This document shows positions 43,339 to 55,075 of a stretch of 64,000 nt of DNA, piece by piece (position 1 is the stretch's first letter; each line of letters starts with the position of its first letter). The notes beneath the pieces were generated by a model. It ran no database searches. It saw nothing but the letters and a program-made list of their open reading frames with translations, and was not told the DNA's origin. A program made the translations under genes and the position numbers. The stretch lies in NCBI GenBank assembly GCA_013339765.2, contig CM023452.1:159472977-159536976 (forward strand), in the 5' to 3' direction. Source of the DNA: Haemaphysalis longicornis (lineage: Eukaryota; Arthropoda; Arachnida; Ixodida; Ixodidae).

Positions 43339-44395
43339 CGATGCAGCAAGGCACTCAAACATCCCCGCCAATGGCTCTACCTCCCATTGTCATCTCCCAG
43401 CCGCGTGACCCCAGCCGCGTATTATCGGAGCCATTCTCCAGCTTCGATAGCATCGACGTTGACGACTTGCTGAAGATGTATGAACGCGTCAGCCTTCACA
43501 AAAGGTGGGACCAGACAGTCATGTAGCCAATATGAATTGTTACTTAAAATAGCCCGCACTTGTCTGGTACAATACGAACGAAGAGACCATCACAAGTTGG
43601 GACGAGTTCAAAGAGGAGCTCAGGAAATTGCTCGGCCAGTCTACGGGTCACCAGATTGCTGCAAAAAACGAGCTTGCTTCCCGAGCCCAGTCTGCGACGG
43701 AACCCGTATGTTTCGTACATACTAGACGTCCTGGATTTATGCCAGAAGGTTGATCGCAACATGCCCAAGTCAGAAAAAGTCGGCAACGTGCTTAAGGGCA
43801 TTGCCGACGATGCTTTCAATTTCCTTGTCTTTAAGAACTGCGCAAATGTGGATGCAATGATTGCTGAATGCCGATGCTTTGAGGAGGCAAAAAGCCGCCG
43901 GATCGGTCAGTACTTCGCCCGCCTATCGAATACCACCCCTACATCGACGTGTGAGGAACAGCCCCTACGACATACCGAAGGGCCCCCGTCTCTGGCATTA
44001 ACACGACTTATCCACCGGGAGGTCGAAGCCATGTCCCTTGCTACTTGGCCACTGTATCTGGCTGGACCTGACGTTGATACTGTGCCACTCATTCAGACGG
44101 TCGTCCGTCAAGAAATTGACAACTTGGGCGCCCGGTCTATTTGCGCTTTTCATGATACCGGCAACTGCAATCCTTGCCCCGGCCAACCTGCCAGGCGTGA
44201 GTATTACTGTCCTCATGCGCGCAGTCCCGCAGAATGGCGCACAGCTGACGACCGACCAATCTGCTTCCGCTGCCGCGGCGTCGGACACATCTCCCACTAC
44301 TGCCGCAACCACTGGTCCTCGCCTCTACGTTCTGGATTTCCGAATTATCGGCCTTTTGGAAGTCCCTCGCATTGATTTCCGTCCAACCAGGCGCT
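43339..44395 (+). pseudogene. Gypsy gag, frameshifted
   Basis: ATG at 43339-43341 starts MQQGTQTSPPMALPPIVISQ, continuing to VDDLLKMYERVSLHKRWDQT, where the frame breaks near 43525. The frame resumes as TSWDEFKEELRKLLGQSTGH, breaks again near 43690-43715, and continues as YVSYILDVLDLCQKVDRNMP. A KGIADDAFNFLVFKNC segment follows. A perfect zinc knuckle CFRCRGVGHISHYC lies at 44262-44303. The gag start lies about 145 bp after the LTR end. The knuckle is intact here, unlike the gag at 36 kb. Confidence 0.8.
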
Positions 44396-44589
44396 AGACA
44401 CCTTCCCTGCCGATGCGTCAACGTCCCCACCTAGCCGCTCCCCTTCCCGTCACCGCCGCCAGTCGCCTTCGCCGCAAGCTCGCCGCTCGCCTTCCGCGGC
44501 CATCGTCGGAAAACTAAATGGTGCAGAGCCGAGAGGTAGCACTGCGTCGAGGACCACACCGTCAAATCCTCTGTCGACTGAATCTACCC

Positions 44590-44790
44590 GACACAATCTT
44601 CTCAATGTAAACGTCGATGACGTCCCAGTTAAAGCATTAGTTGACACAGGGGCGCACGTATATCTAATGACTGCAAGACTTCGCAATGAATTGAAGAAAA
44701 TTATGACGCCAGCTCCAGATAGCCTGGTGCGTGTCGCCGATGGAAGAGTCCCTCCTATACTGGTCCTGTGCACTGCACCCGTACAATAGA
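44590..44790 (+). pseudogene. Gypsy aspartic protease
   Basis: VDDVPVKALVDTGAHVYLMT surrounds the catalytic DTGA (44640-44655). VRVADGRVPPILVLCTAP follows, then a stop at about 44789. The second conserved block, a hydrophobic ILG-type turn, appears in another frame as LGLDFL near 44848. Broken by at least one stop and a frameshift. Confidence 0.7.
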
Positions 44791-45399
44791 CGATCGTGCC
44801 ATTTCTGTTTTGTTCTTGTGCTGCCGCAATGTCCCCATGACCTCATACTGGGCCTGGACTTTCTGGGAGAACACGCTGCCCTCATTGACTGTGCTTCAGG
44901 TTTCGTGCGCCTTGAACTTCCGCAAGCAGCTACAATGGTCGACTACTCGCGATGCCGCCTCCGCTCTACGAAAATTCGTTAGGTTATCGCCACGAGCTGC
45001 CACATGCGTGCGTTTGTCACCTTGACCACCGGTTGAAGACGGGGATTATATCATCTCGCCAATCATGGACATTTTGCTCGCACGTGATGTGAACCTTCCT
45101 CATACCGTCCTGACTGTTCAAAAACAACCAAATTTGCATCGCTGTTCTCAGTTTCGGCCGCATTCCCCAAATCTTCCCAATTCGAATCTCTATTCCAACA
45201 CTTTCGCACTTGAAATGCTCCGATATCTTCAGTTTGTCTGCGTCCACGTCCCCATCATATCTTCATGGTCCACACTCTTCTGGGTCTCAGGACGACCCTT
45301 TGGCCAAATTATTGCCGCAGATCTCCCGTCTGCACAAGCGGGAGACCTTCGCCTCGTGTTGACCATTTATCGTGACATTTAAATCTCGGCAACCGTCCC

Positions 45400-46130
45400 T
45401 TCGGCCGGACCACTCTAGTGAGACACCGCATTAACACGGCGCCGGTGACGCAACCCGCATCCGTCGATGCCCTTACCGTGTGCCTGTAAGCGAACGCCGA
45501 GTTATTCAACAGGAACTTGACAAGACGCTCGCGAAAGACATTATCGAACCTTCATTTAGCGCATGGGTGTCGTCAGCCGTCTTACTGAAGAAAAAGGATA
45601 ACACCTGGAGATTCTCTAAAGATTATCGGCACCTGAATAAGACAACCAAAAAAGACGTTCACCCGTGTCCCAGCATCGATGATGCTCTCCATTCGCTTCA
45701 CGGCGCTCAATATTTCTCATCGATCGACCTGCGTTCAGGATATTGGCAAATTACTTTTGACGACATGAACCCTGAGAAGACCGCTTTTACTACACGAGAC
45801 GGACTTTACCAGTTTAAAGTCATGCCTTTGAGGTTATGCAATGCTCCAGCCACATTCAAGCGCATGATGGACTCGCTCCTTTATGGCCTTAAGTTGCATA
45901 CGTGGTTGTGCTATCCTGATGATACCGTTTTCCCCCAACATTCGAAAGCCACCTCCAGCGCCTCTCCGCAGTTCTGGAGATTTTCCGTTGCGCCGACCTT
46001 CAACTTAACCCATCAAAGTGTCATTTTGGATGGCGACAGCTTACCATCCTCGATCATCTCGTTGACGCCACTGGTATTCAGCCCGACCCTGCTAAAATCC
46101 GTCCCGTCAAAGATTTTCTACAACCTATGC
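45400..46130 (+). pseudogene. Gypsy reverse transcriptase
   Basis: The frame 45480 onward reads VIQQELDKTLAKDIIEPSFS, SAVLLKKKDNTWRFSKDYRH and SSIDLRSGYWQITFDDMNPE (motif A). AFTTRDGLYQFKVMPLRLCN follows, and then the catalytic box, here YPDDT at 45912-45926 where YxDD is expected; both aspartates are kept. The frame shifts after about 45930. The fingers and palm are complete and in order. RLCNAPATF has one substitution from the usual GLCNAP. Confidence 0.85.
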
Positions 46131-46640
46131 CTGCAACAGATTTCCGTAGCTTCGTCGAGCTGTGTTCTTACTTTCGGCGTTTCATTAAGAACTTTGCTGA
46201 TGTTGCCCGACCCCTAACGGACCTACTGAAACAGAACGTTCGCTTTCCTTGGGGACCTCAGCAAGCAGAAGCTTTCTCTACTCTCATCATTCTTCTAACC
46301 ACACCTCCCATCGTGGCACATTTGACCCTTCTGCTCTTAAGGAGCTCCGCACAAACGCAAGCGGCTACTTCGGAGGTCTCCTCGCTCAACAGCAGGCCGG
46401 TCACACCCATGTGGTTGCCTATGCCAGTCGCCTTCTCTCTGTCTCTGAGCGAAACTACTCGATAACTGAACGCGAATGCCTGGCTCTTGTGTGGGACGTA
46501 GCTAAATTCCGCCCATACCAATACGGTAGAGGCTTTTTTGTGGTCACTGACCATCATGCACTGTGCTGGCTTTCGTCGTTACGATATCCTACCCGGCCGC
46601 CTCGAACGTTGTGTTCTGCGTCTGCAGGAATACACGTTCT
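46131..46640 (+). pseudogene. Gypsy RNase H
   Basis: The connection reads FVELCSYFRRFIKNFADVAR then RPLTDLLKQNVRFPWG. The RNase H core LRTNASGYFGGLLAQQQAGH has asparagine in place of the usual first catalytic aspartate (TDAS becomes TNAS). Then ERECLALVWDVAKFRPYQYG and VVTDHHALCWLSSL follow. Frameshifts occur near 46310 and 46600. Confidence 0.75.
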
Positions 46641-46684
46641 CTGTTGTGCACAATTAAGGAAAATTACACCAAGACGCAGACTGT

Positions 46685-48046
46685 TTGTCCCATTATCCCG
46701 TCGATCAGCCCGACATCATCTGCCACGACACCGACGCCGTCGTTTTTTCGATCTTAGATTTGTACCATTTAGCCGATTACCGATTCCGCTACGAGTCATT
46801 ACGGTCCCTAATCGACACTCGCTCCTCTAAATTCTCGGATCCATCGTGCCGCCTTTGTCACCTCCAAGACGGTACGTTATATCGAAGAAATCTCTCGTGC
46901 GACGGACCTGAGCTGTTACCAGTCACACGAAAACATTTTCGCCTAGCCATACTACAACAGTTCTACGATCATCCCACAGCTAGACATCTTGGTGTAGCTC
47001 GCACCTACGACCGTATCAAGTGTCGTTTCTTTGGCCGGGTTTATACCGTAGTGTGAAACGTTACGTTAACGCCTGCGGCGAGTGCCAACGCCGCAAAACA
47101 CCAACTTCTCTTCCCGCTGGGCCCCTTCCACCACTGGACGTGCTGTCCGAACCATTTTTCTGAGTAGGCCTCGACATCTTGGGGCCTTTCTCTACATCGA
47201 CCACAGGTTACAAGGGGGTTGCAGTGGCCCCTTATTATGCCACCCGGTATGCCATAACCCGTGCTCTTCCTACCAGCTGCGCCACCGACATTGCAGACTT
47301 TCTGCTCAACGACGTCATTTTCATCCACGGAGCCCCTAAGCAGCTGCTTACTGATCGTGGCCGCTACTCCTTTCCTAAGTAATCGATGACATTCACCGCT
47401 CGTGCTCAACCAAACATAAATTCGCAACCGCTTACCATTCCCAGACAAATGGCTTAACGGAGCGGCTTAATGAAACCCTGACCAACATGTTATCTATGTA
47501 CGTCGCCCTCGACCATTATGATTGGGACGTTGCTCTGCCGTACGTAACATTCGCGTGCAATTCCTTTTTCCACCACACTGCGGGGTATTCCCTGTTTTAC
47601 CTGCTCCATGGTCGACACCCCAATGTGCCATTGGACAGTTTGGTTCCATCTGCTGCAAGCCCCACTGAATATGCCTGCGACGCCATCGCCAATGCCGACG
47701 CCTCTCGCCAAATACCACGCACCCGTTTCACGACATTCCAGGCCTCCAGCAAATTTCGCTACGATACGCAACGTTCCACAGCCACATTTTATCTAAGTGC
47801 CCTCGTGCTTTTTGGACACCTACCCGTCGTGTGGGCATCAAAACTAAACTCTTCCCGCGCTACTCTGGCCCTTATCGATACGTGCGCAAATTCACTGACG
47901 TGACGTATGAGATATCACCACTCCAGCGGTATCCTGCAAATCCACCAACAGACATTGTGCATGTACGTTGTCCGCATCAAGCGATATGTTCGCCCCAGCC
48001 TAACAACTCTGTAAAGGGCGCCAGGACGGTGCCTCGTACCGGGGGT
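46685..48046 (+). pseudogene. Gypsy integrase with GPY/F domain
   Basis: Pieces in order: FYDHPTARHLGVARTYDRIK (HH part of the zinc finger), a shift at about 47056, ACGECQRRK (CC part), GLDILGPF (first Asp of DDE, near 47168-47190), LTDRGRYSF (second Asp; the usual G-x-x-F-x-S is altered) and NGLTERLNETLTN (Glu, 47448-47485). Then MLSMYVALDHYDWDVALPYV and, in another frame, FPRYSGPYRYVRKFTDVTYE, the GPY/F motif. At least four breaks. All three DDE acidic residues can be found. Confidence 0.8.
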
Positions 48047-48048
48047 TA

Positions 48049-48213
48049 TGTTACCCGTCGGTGTTGTGAGTGAAGATGAGGAAGGCGAGGGACGTCTTTT
48101 GGGGCTCTTGAAAGAAGACGAAGGTCCGGTAAGATTCCAGTCTGTGTTGCTATCTACAGTATATACTGAAAATAGGCTGAATACGTTGTGTTCCCTCTTT
48201 GATCCTCGTAACA
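48049..48213 (+). repeat. 3' LTR of the second gypsy element
   Basis: 165 bp, TGTTACCCGTCG to CTCGTAACA, preceded by the PPT CCGGGGGTTA. Best-preserved shared block is GTGTTGCTATCTACAGTA. Confidence 0.85.
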
Positions 48214-50885
48214 ATATCTTGCCCCAGGTAGATGCATTCTTCTACCCCAACTAGCGTATCGCTATATACACTGTAGAAACCACTCTCCCCATGTTTATTC
48301 TAGATTACTTTAGATTTTTTCCTATTTCCTTTCAGCCCTCTCGGAACTTCATTTCTTGAAGGAGAAAAAAAGTAAAGTGCTGGCGTGAGTAGAAGAGGAG
48401 GTTAAGCTACGGTGGCGCGATCGCACGTATTACGTGTGTGTTGTGATGTGAATAGTTGTTTTCCTTTCCGAAAGCGTTGCAGTCATGACATAGTGGTGCC
48501 GAAATCCGCGGGATGAACAAATGACCGAATGTACTCAACTGTTGCGACCAATGCCTTAAGAGAACTGACACCGACTTCATCATGACATAACTACGATCAT
48601 CGGCAAGGGGAGATCAATACCACAAGTGAACTTTTCAGGGCACTACTATACGGACGCTGATCTCCCAAGATAAGGTTCCCATTTTTAATTCCGACACAAC
48701 GAATGAATAAATTTCCGCCATTAGCGAACGTTTGCTACGAGTCCCCACTTGACTACGCTTTGACGGCGGAGAACGGACTGCAACATAGAACCCTTTGTGA
48801 ATGGCAACTACGCAGAGAAAGAGTTTATGGACAAAGCTGAGTTTCCTGACCTCATCGCGAAATGGAAATGAAGCTTAAAGCTAGTGGCGCAGTGCGCGCG
48901 AAACGAATACTTTGGTGCCTGTCTCAGATAAGTCCATGTCGCGTTGCAGATTCTCATCGAACCGATACATGCAACTTCCATTGTCCCGGTGACGCATCAC
49001 CCGCCAACATACCTCTTAAAGACTCAAGCAGCAGACTCACTGCATCCACTCGTACCCAGGACTCTAGCAAAGCCCCTCGATACACGAAATGTATGCGACA
49101 CCTTCCGTCCAACTTGAACCAAACCCGCAGGGTGTGCCTGCGGAAAGGATGCATGTCTTGACGACAATCACGACCTCGAAGGGAAACCGTGTGGTGTACG
49201 TAATTTGTTAAAGAGCGGCAACAGAACCAGAAGTGGAGCCATCGCTTCTAAAGACATGTCCACAATAAAGATATGGTATCGATCTTACAGGAAGGTTGCC
49301 AAACCAAATGCGGCACCTAACTAAAACCACGCTGACTAATCTTACACAAGAAAATAAGGCAAGGCATGAAGTTAGGATTTACATGAAGCACATGCGTTGG
49401 TTTCGATTTGGCTCATACACAAAACGCGAACGCCAACGAGACTTCTCGCACGAGCCGCACCTGGCGCACACCAGCTTCATTGCCAAGACCATGAGAAAGT
49501 CTAGTTTTAAATAAAAGATAATGCTAACGACGACAAGAGGAGGACATCGTCACTCCAGATTCCGTCATTATTGGAGGTACCTGTGGAAACAAAGTCAACG
49601 AGGCTACGGTCTTCGGCAAGGATAGGACGACATAGGAAACCTCTCCCCAGCTGGAAGTACAATGCAGAAGAACTTGTTGCAAGACGATGACACCACGAAT
49701 CCCCTGCTTTCTCTATTTTCCCGAAGACAAAAAAGTGACAGCCGATATTGGTAGAACGGGAAGATGAGGAACGATGGCTGTAATCAGAGGGATTCCCTGT
49801 GTGATATAATGTGAACACAGTTGTTCCCCTATCGAATGCGGCACAGTCGAGAGACACAACAATGGTTTCTGATTGAAGGTCCTCAAGTACGTTTGAAAGT
49901 CTTCTGCAGACTCTCAGCAAGTGTGTCTCGTCTACAAACCTGGAAAGAATAATTTAGCGTTGATCATTATACTGAGCTTCTCTTTGTGCCTACACCAAAT
50001 GAGCATTCCTGAGGACATCTGAATTCCTTCGAAGCAAAGAAAAGCAGGATGATCACAATTGTAGTCTTCGTTTTTGTTTCTCTTTTCTTTTGCTTTTTCG
50101 TATGGCTCTCTGGGCACAACACATGTTGGTATGGAGTTCTGCATGCTGCGGAAGTAAGAGTCATCCAGGATGCAAAATAGGATAAAAGAGTAAAAATTCA
50201 ACCACACTAGAGACGCTGTTTGGTACACAAATGTATCGCTTCACCAGAAACGGATCTGGCTGCACTGGTATAGCAGTTGACACACACCTCCCACGACTGA
50301 CCAAAGCAAGTATACGCCCTCAGTCCCCAGCCGCAGTATTGTACCCAATCAGAGCAACGGTCAGGCTAGTGATACAGCACAGGCTGCTTATAATATCGCT
50401 GTCCGGACAGTCCACCTTTGAAACTTGAACCTGGTAATGTTGAACTCGCAAACCCAGCGAAGAGAGAAAAACTTAGCTGTACTATTAAAAGACTTTTCGG
50501 GCGTTTATTATCACCAGACGTCTTTGGACCACTGCAGAAAAAAGGCCTGCTCCCTTCCACCTCCAATCACTCCTGCATTGAACTACTGGAGTCCACGTTT
50601 AACCCCGAAGTTCAGACTTTCATCCCTCCATCGTGTAATTGGCTTTCCCATTCTTCTAAACCCAACTGTTCGTGTTCCCTCTGTTACATAAATTGTCCAT
50701 CGGTTCTCGGTTTGTCTCAACACTTGGTAAACCGAAGTCAATTTGTGTTTCTTTATTGGAACTATGGTATCCTAAATTGTAGTTTGTTCTCGAAGATCGG
50801 TAGCTGGATTGTTGTCTCTGAGTGTTTTTTTCCGGCAATATTCGTTCCAAGCGACGTCGAGCCGACCTAAGCTTTCTTTCTAGTT
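48214..50885. other. Intron sequence, unassigned
   Basis: About 2.7 kb. Open frames at 48862-49161, 49507-49920 and 50418-50870 carry no domain that I know and no splice context. Composition alternates between AT-rich and balanced blocks, suggesting several old insertions. Confidence 0.3.
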
Positions 50886-52770
50886 GTTAAGCAAAGCGCC
50901 GCGTTTCCGCTATGTATGTCATCACCGGTAGTATGCTCTCGTTGTAGATTTTCCTTTAGAATGCCAAAGGCATCAGACGTTTCATTAAACCAGCGCTCGC
51001 CGAGGGCTCCACAGCCCATTCATAGTTTGCGCTAGGTTTCTCTCTTGTCGCTAGCGTCAGCATAGACCATCTCTCCGAAGTAGTTATAGTCTCTTACTTC
51101 CTCTGGCGTTTCCTTTCCTGAGCTAAAGAAAACGTTCCTACCAAGCTTTCTTCCTTATTATCTTTGATTTATCCATACTTAATTTTAGCCCCGTGGTCTC
51201 GCTTTCTGATTTGAGCTGGTCAAGCATTCTTTGCATGGGTTCTGTAGCCTCACTCAGCAATACTACGTCGTCCGCAAACCTCAAACGGCTCAAGTAGTCC
51301 TCTTTTATCCTTCATCCTGTTTTCCCAGTGAAGCTTTGAGAATACCCCTCCAGATATGCTGTGAAATGGTTCAAAAAGGTGGTATATCTATTTCTTACTC
51401 CGTATCAGTTCAGACATTTATCGCTTTGCTTGTGGAGGGTTATCCTGGCCGTACATCCCTTTATATGTCTTGAAGTCTTATGTTCTTTTTCTCTATTCGT
51501 TCGTGTTTTAGTGCTTCTAAAAGGGCAGCGCTGAATACGGAATCAAACCCTTCCTCGTAATCTTTAAATGTCATATAAAATGTTTAGTGTCATCTGCGGA
51601 TTCTTCTATCCCTTGGTTGACGACATAGAGTTTATCCATGATAAAGTACCCTTTCCTAAACTCAGCCGGTCCTCTCGGTTGGTTGCTAACTATAACTTTG
51701 GTGAACAGGTAATAAACAACTGAGACAAGGCTGATGGGTCTGTAATTCTTAGGTCCTTAGGATCTCCCTTACGAATTTCAATGATGCGAACGTTTTTTCA
51801 AGCTATGGGCACTTTTGACTTTAAGCGTTTATAAAACACTACAGCAAGCTTTTCCAGTACATTATCGCGTCCGTCATTTGAAAGAACTATAGTTATGCGG
51901 CTCCCACCTGCAGCTTTTCCTATTTTCTGGCCTTTGAGAGCCTTTCGAATGTCCTCTTTACTTAGTAGTTGGACATCGGAAGTTGAGCTCGTATTCTCAG
52001 TAGTTTCCTCTGGTGTAACATCGCTGGCGTACAGCCTGATATGGAATCATTCTGTTGCAATTAATTATCTCGTCCAAGTTGGGCGCAATGTTTCCCTGCT
52101 CATCACTGATATCGTACAGCCTGCCTGTTACAATGTCTAGTTTTCTCTTAGTTGCTTTCAAACGTTCCCCTATTTGCAGCGTTTCCTAGATCACTGTCAT
52201 GCTATACGCACGAAGGTCCTTTGTTTGATTTCTGAAAATCAGTTTTGACAGGACGGCCAACTGAATCCGATCCACCGAACTTGACACGCTCATGTTCTTA
52301 CGTTCGGAAATATTTTTCTTGGTTTTCTAGTATCCCAGTTTGTTCTCTACATGTCGCTTCTCCCACGGCTGCTTCTAATGTACTGAGTGCCGATGCTATG
52401 TTGTCCATTAGCCGGTCTGCGCTGACCCCGTTCTGCTTGTTCCGAAGCGCGAATTGGTTTTGAAGGGTTATTTTAAACTGCTGTGATCTGGCGCTGGCTG
52501 ATTTTATGCGTGGTTTCATAGTTTTCACGGGTTTCTTTCCTTCTCTTCTGCGGATAAGCCTTTGCTTGCTTCTTATCATCCCGTGATTGGTGCTCTGAAT
52601 CTTACTTATCACCTGTACGTCGTGCACGATACCCGAGATGTTACTTAAAATGAGGTCAATTTATTTTTTGGGTGTACTTTCAGGGGAACATGTTTATTAG
52701 GCTCAGATTAATTCCCTTTACAAATCGCTCCCGTGTATCTTCTCGAGTGTTTCGATTGTCTATTCTGAAA
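50886..52770 (-). pseudogene. RTE-like LINE ORF2, decayed
   Basis: On the minus strand, first comes the end of the endonuclease (IDLILSN-like, near 52640-52660, then VISKIQSTNHGMIRSKQRLI, the block normally SDHRLVRAKIRL). A basic linker follows, with KPVKTMKPRIKSASARSQQF (minus frame 52298-52627). RT pieces are GDPKDLRITDPSALSQLF near 51730 and a KAFDSV-like segment near 51520-51560. The catalytic box is YLSRLRFADDVVLLSEATEP at about 51240-51300, then MQRMLDQLKSESETTGLKLS. Block order and wording fit the RTE clade (BovB relatives), distinct from the CR1/L2-like copies in this window. Stops and frameshifts are many, but FADD is intact. The copy is in the sense orientation of the host gene. Confidence 0.75.
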
Positions 52771-53954
52771 TTTACCGCTCACTATGCAGACAGAATAAGG
52801 ACATTATTGGGTAAGTGAAGTTCGGGTTAAGTGAAACTCGAAGAACTGTACCGGCTTCTCAGAGGTGAGCGGGATTTGTCTGTCCTAATGAGGCCTTCAA
52901 AAAAATAAAGCAGACCAGGTGGGTCATGGTTGGAAAAGCACTTATTTTGGGACACAAGGGACCTAGAGCGAAGAAAACCAGACAGAACGAATGAGGGCTA
53001 CTAACAACTCAAGTTTATTCAACAAGGAAGAAGGAATTATATAGATGAAACTTAAAATGCGTCAAAAGTACCGGAGATACTCCTTTTCTTTCTCCAAGGT
53101 AATGGAAGGGGGCTCACACACTCTCCTTTTAATCCCGATGTTATGCAAACCAGGTGGGATTGAAAACAGACTTAAAAATGGAAGAAATCGCGTAGAAATT
53201 TGGCAGCATTTATGAAAGAGTCGCATTCGTATTCAAGCGAAGTAGGCATTACAGGTAAACGATACTACAAGCCTGCTCACCAACACCTAGCTACGATAAT
53301 GAACCCGCGCACAGTTTTACAAAGACGTCGAAAGAGCACTCAAGAAGGGAACGACACAGTTCATGACCATGATCGGAGGGTTACCGCAAAAGTTGGCGAG
53401 GAAAATAAACGAGAGGAGTGGGCGGTGGAAAGCTTTCAAGTGGGCTCTCGAAAATTCGGGATAATAATACACTGGTGTCTTTTGTGTACGGGAATTACCT
53501 GATGGCCATGACAACATTCCTCTACAAACGAAAGAATAGAAAATAGGCATTGCAAATGTCCAATGTTTCAATAAAGCTAAAGCTAAAGTCATTTTAATTG
53601 ACAGCCCAGATGTTATGCAGTACCTGGAGGTGCTAGGCAAGATTTGGGGAAACGTGGATAGCACGGTTAGATGCGAAGTCCAAACCTCCAAACAAAAAGA
53701 GACTCCTGAAAACTTAGAGACCCACTGTAGAGTCAGACCCAGGGCGCAAACACTTTAGAACAGCCCTTCAAAAGAAAATTGTGGCTCTAAACGAAGAGAA
53801 TGCCGGTCCGTATGAACAGGCTAAATAACAACCTTACAAAGGCAATCAGATATTTGGCAAAAACTGTGCTAGAAGCAGCATGTATGAGGCCTACTGTATT
53901 GTTAGAAGTCGTTCAGCTGAGTGACTACGACGAACACAACACGTTTCTGGTCTC
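52771..53954. other. Intron sequence with a foldback-end-like segment
   Basis: 52985-53050 (ACTAACAACTCAAGTTTATT and onward CAACAAGGAAG) resembles the end of the inverted-repeat element at 38.8-39.4 kb (ACTGGCAACTGAATTTTATT, as read on the minus strand near 39390-39415). No matching inverted end was found nearby. Rest unassigned. Confidence 0.35.
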
Positions 53955-54205
53955 TACAAGGAAGACGAAGATCATCTCTGATTGCGGCCTGTGTGGCTCT
54001 GTGCTGTAAATGCTGTAAATACTGTGAATACATTGCGTACTCTGCTCTTTCATCCTCGTAACATCTCTTGTTGATGGCGCAGACTTTCTCACATCCTGCG
54101 CCTAGCTCTGCATCGTCTCTCCCTGGATGCAAGCGTCTAGATGGCGTACCAAGCTATACCAACCATTACGCAACTAGGCAGTGGTCGCACGTGTTGTGTG
54201 AATAG
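53955..54205 (+). repeat. Gypsy LTR-plus-leader relic
   Basis: GTAAATACTGTGAATAC and CTTTCATCCTCGTAACATCT (ending about 54063) match the 3' half of the LTR at 43034-43195. The next 140 bp (TGGCGCAGACTTTCTCAC, then CATCGTCTCTCCCTGG, then CAACCATTACGCAACTAGG) match the leader at 43196-43330. Gag is missing. It is a 5'-end fragment of a relative of the 43-48 kb element. Confidence 0.7.
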
Positions 54206-54478
54206 CATTGGCTATGTGGGACTATTCTTGCTAGGGACCGGGATCTGATTATTGTCCTCGTTGTTTTCCTTGAGCAGTTGCTCCGCTCTGGCTGAGAGGG
54301 TTGGATTAGAGCTTGTATTAGGTGAGTCAGAGCGGAACATGGCCCAGGTGACTTGTGGTCTATGTGGGGATCGGTTTTCGCTCATTCTACTTCTGCGTTC
54401 CATGGGTGCAGATGTTAGGTGCCAAGCATCTCTTGCTCTCCGCTTCGTCGTCCGTCGTCCGTCTTCCGTCCATCCACC
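54206..54478. other. Intron sequence, unassigned
   Basis: No feature recognised besides overlapping open frames on both strands. Confidence 0.3.
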
Positions 54479-54713
54479 GGCCCAGGAAGAAACCGGCAAC
54501 AATGCCGCGCCAGGAGCCCTTTAAGGGGAAGCGTGCTCGTCTCGTGCCGGCTAAGGAAGATACCGGCAACACTGTCGCTCCAGCATCTCATGGTTGGGTC
54601 TATGTCCCTCCCTTGTTGTGGCGCCGTTCACACCCCCCGTCCGCATGCTCGGCTCATCTAGGGCCGGCCCAGGGAGACACCGGCAACACTGTCTCTCCAG
54701 GAGCCATTAAAGG
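54479..54713 (+). repeat. Interspersed-tandem repeat, about 48-bp unit x 3
   Basis: Units at about 54479-54528, 54549-54594 and 54665-54713 share AGGGAGACACCGGCAACAC (with variants) and CTCCAGGAGCC plus TTTAAGGG or TTAAAGGG. Spacing is unequal (21 and 71 bp). Translated, they read EETGNNAAPGA, EDTGNTVAPAS and GDTGNTVSPGA, though not all in one frame. Confidence 0.65.
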
Positions 54714-54811
54714 GTACGACACCACCGGGAGTCCAGCAAGCCGTGCATGCACAGTGGTGGTGTGGACGGCGCAACAACGACAAGGGAGGGACATAGCCAC
54801 GTCGCATCTAA

Positions 54812-55075
54812 TAAAATTACACCATCTTCCCGTAGAGGAACCCTGAGTAGTATGCTATACATCCATGGGCTCAACGCAATTTCCCATTTCGTAGTTCCGG
54901 TAAGTGAAAAGCGTGGTAGTTACCATGGAAACCCAACTGTAGATATAACGGTAGCTACGTACCTCAACCTAACGGAAATGACGAACTGAAGAGTAATGGG
55001 TACTTGAATCGACCCCATGGCTGCTTTGCATACTACTCAGGGTTCTCCTACGGAAAGATGGTGTAATTTTTTTCT
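54812..55075. mobile_element. Short inverted-repeat element (MITE-like)
   Basis: Left arm 54812-54870 starts AAAATTACACCATCTTCCCG and runs through AACCCTGAGTAGTATGC. The right arm 55017-55072 is its reverse complement with a few mismatches and small indels. About 58 bp arms enclose a 145-bp loop. No ORF. Flanking target duplication is not clear. Confidence 0.7.

Larger units (their letters stand above)
43034..48213 (+). mobile_element. Ty3/gypsy retrotransposon, nearly full length, inactivated
   Basis: LTRs at 43034-43195 and 48049-48213 start TGTTACCCGTCG and end CCTCGTAACA. A CGGGGGTTA polypurine tract precedes the 3' LTR. The flanks are ATAC on the left and ATAT on the right, possibly a 4-bp TSD with one mutation. 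Internal order is gag, protease, RT, RNase H, integrase with GPY/F, all plus. The LTRs differ at roughly one position in ten plus small indels by eye, so it is older than the element at 32.8 kb. A relic of the same family lies at 53.95 kb. The whole element lies in the intron between host exons at 55896 and 40921, antisense to the gene. Confidence 0.85.

Noticed and set aside
53200..53770. Opposing open frames as a gene or another LTR element.
   Set aside because: No recognisable domain or repeat; no splice sites.
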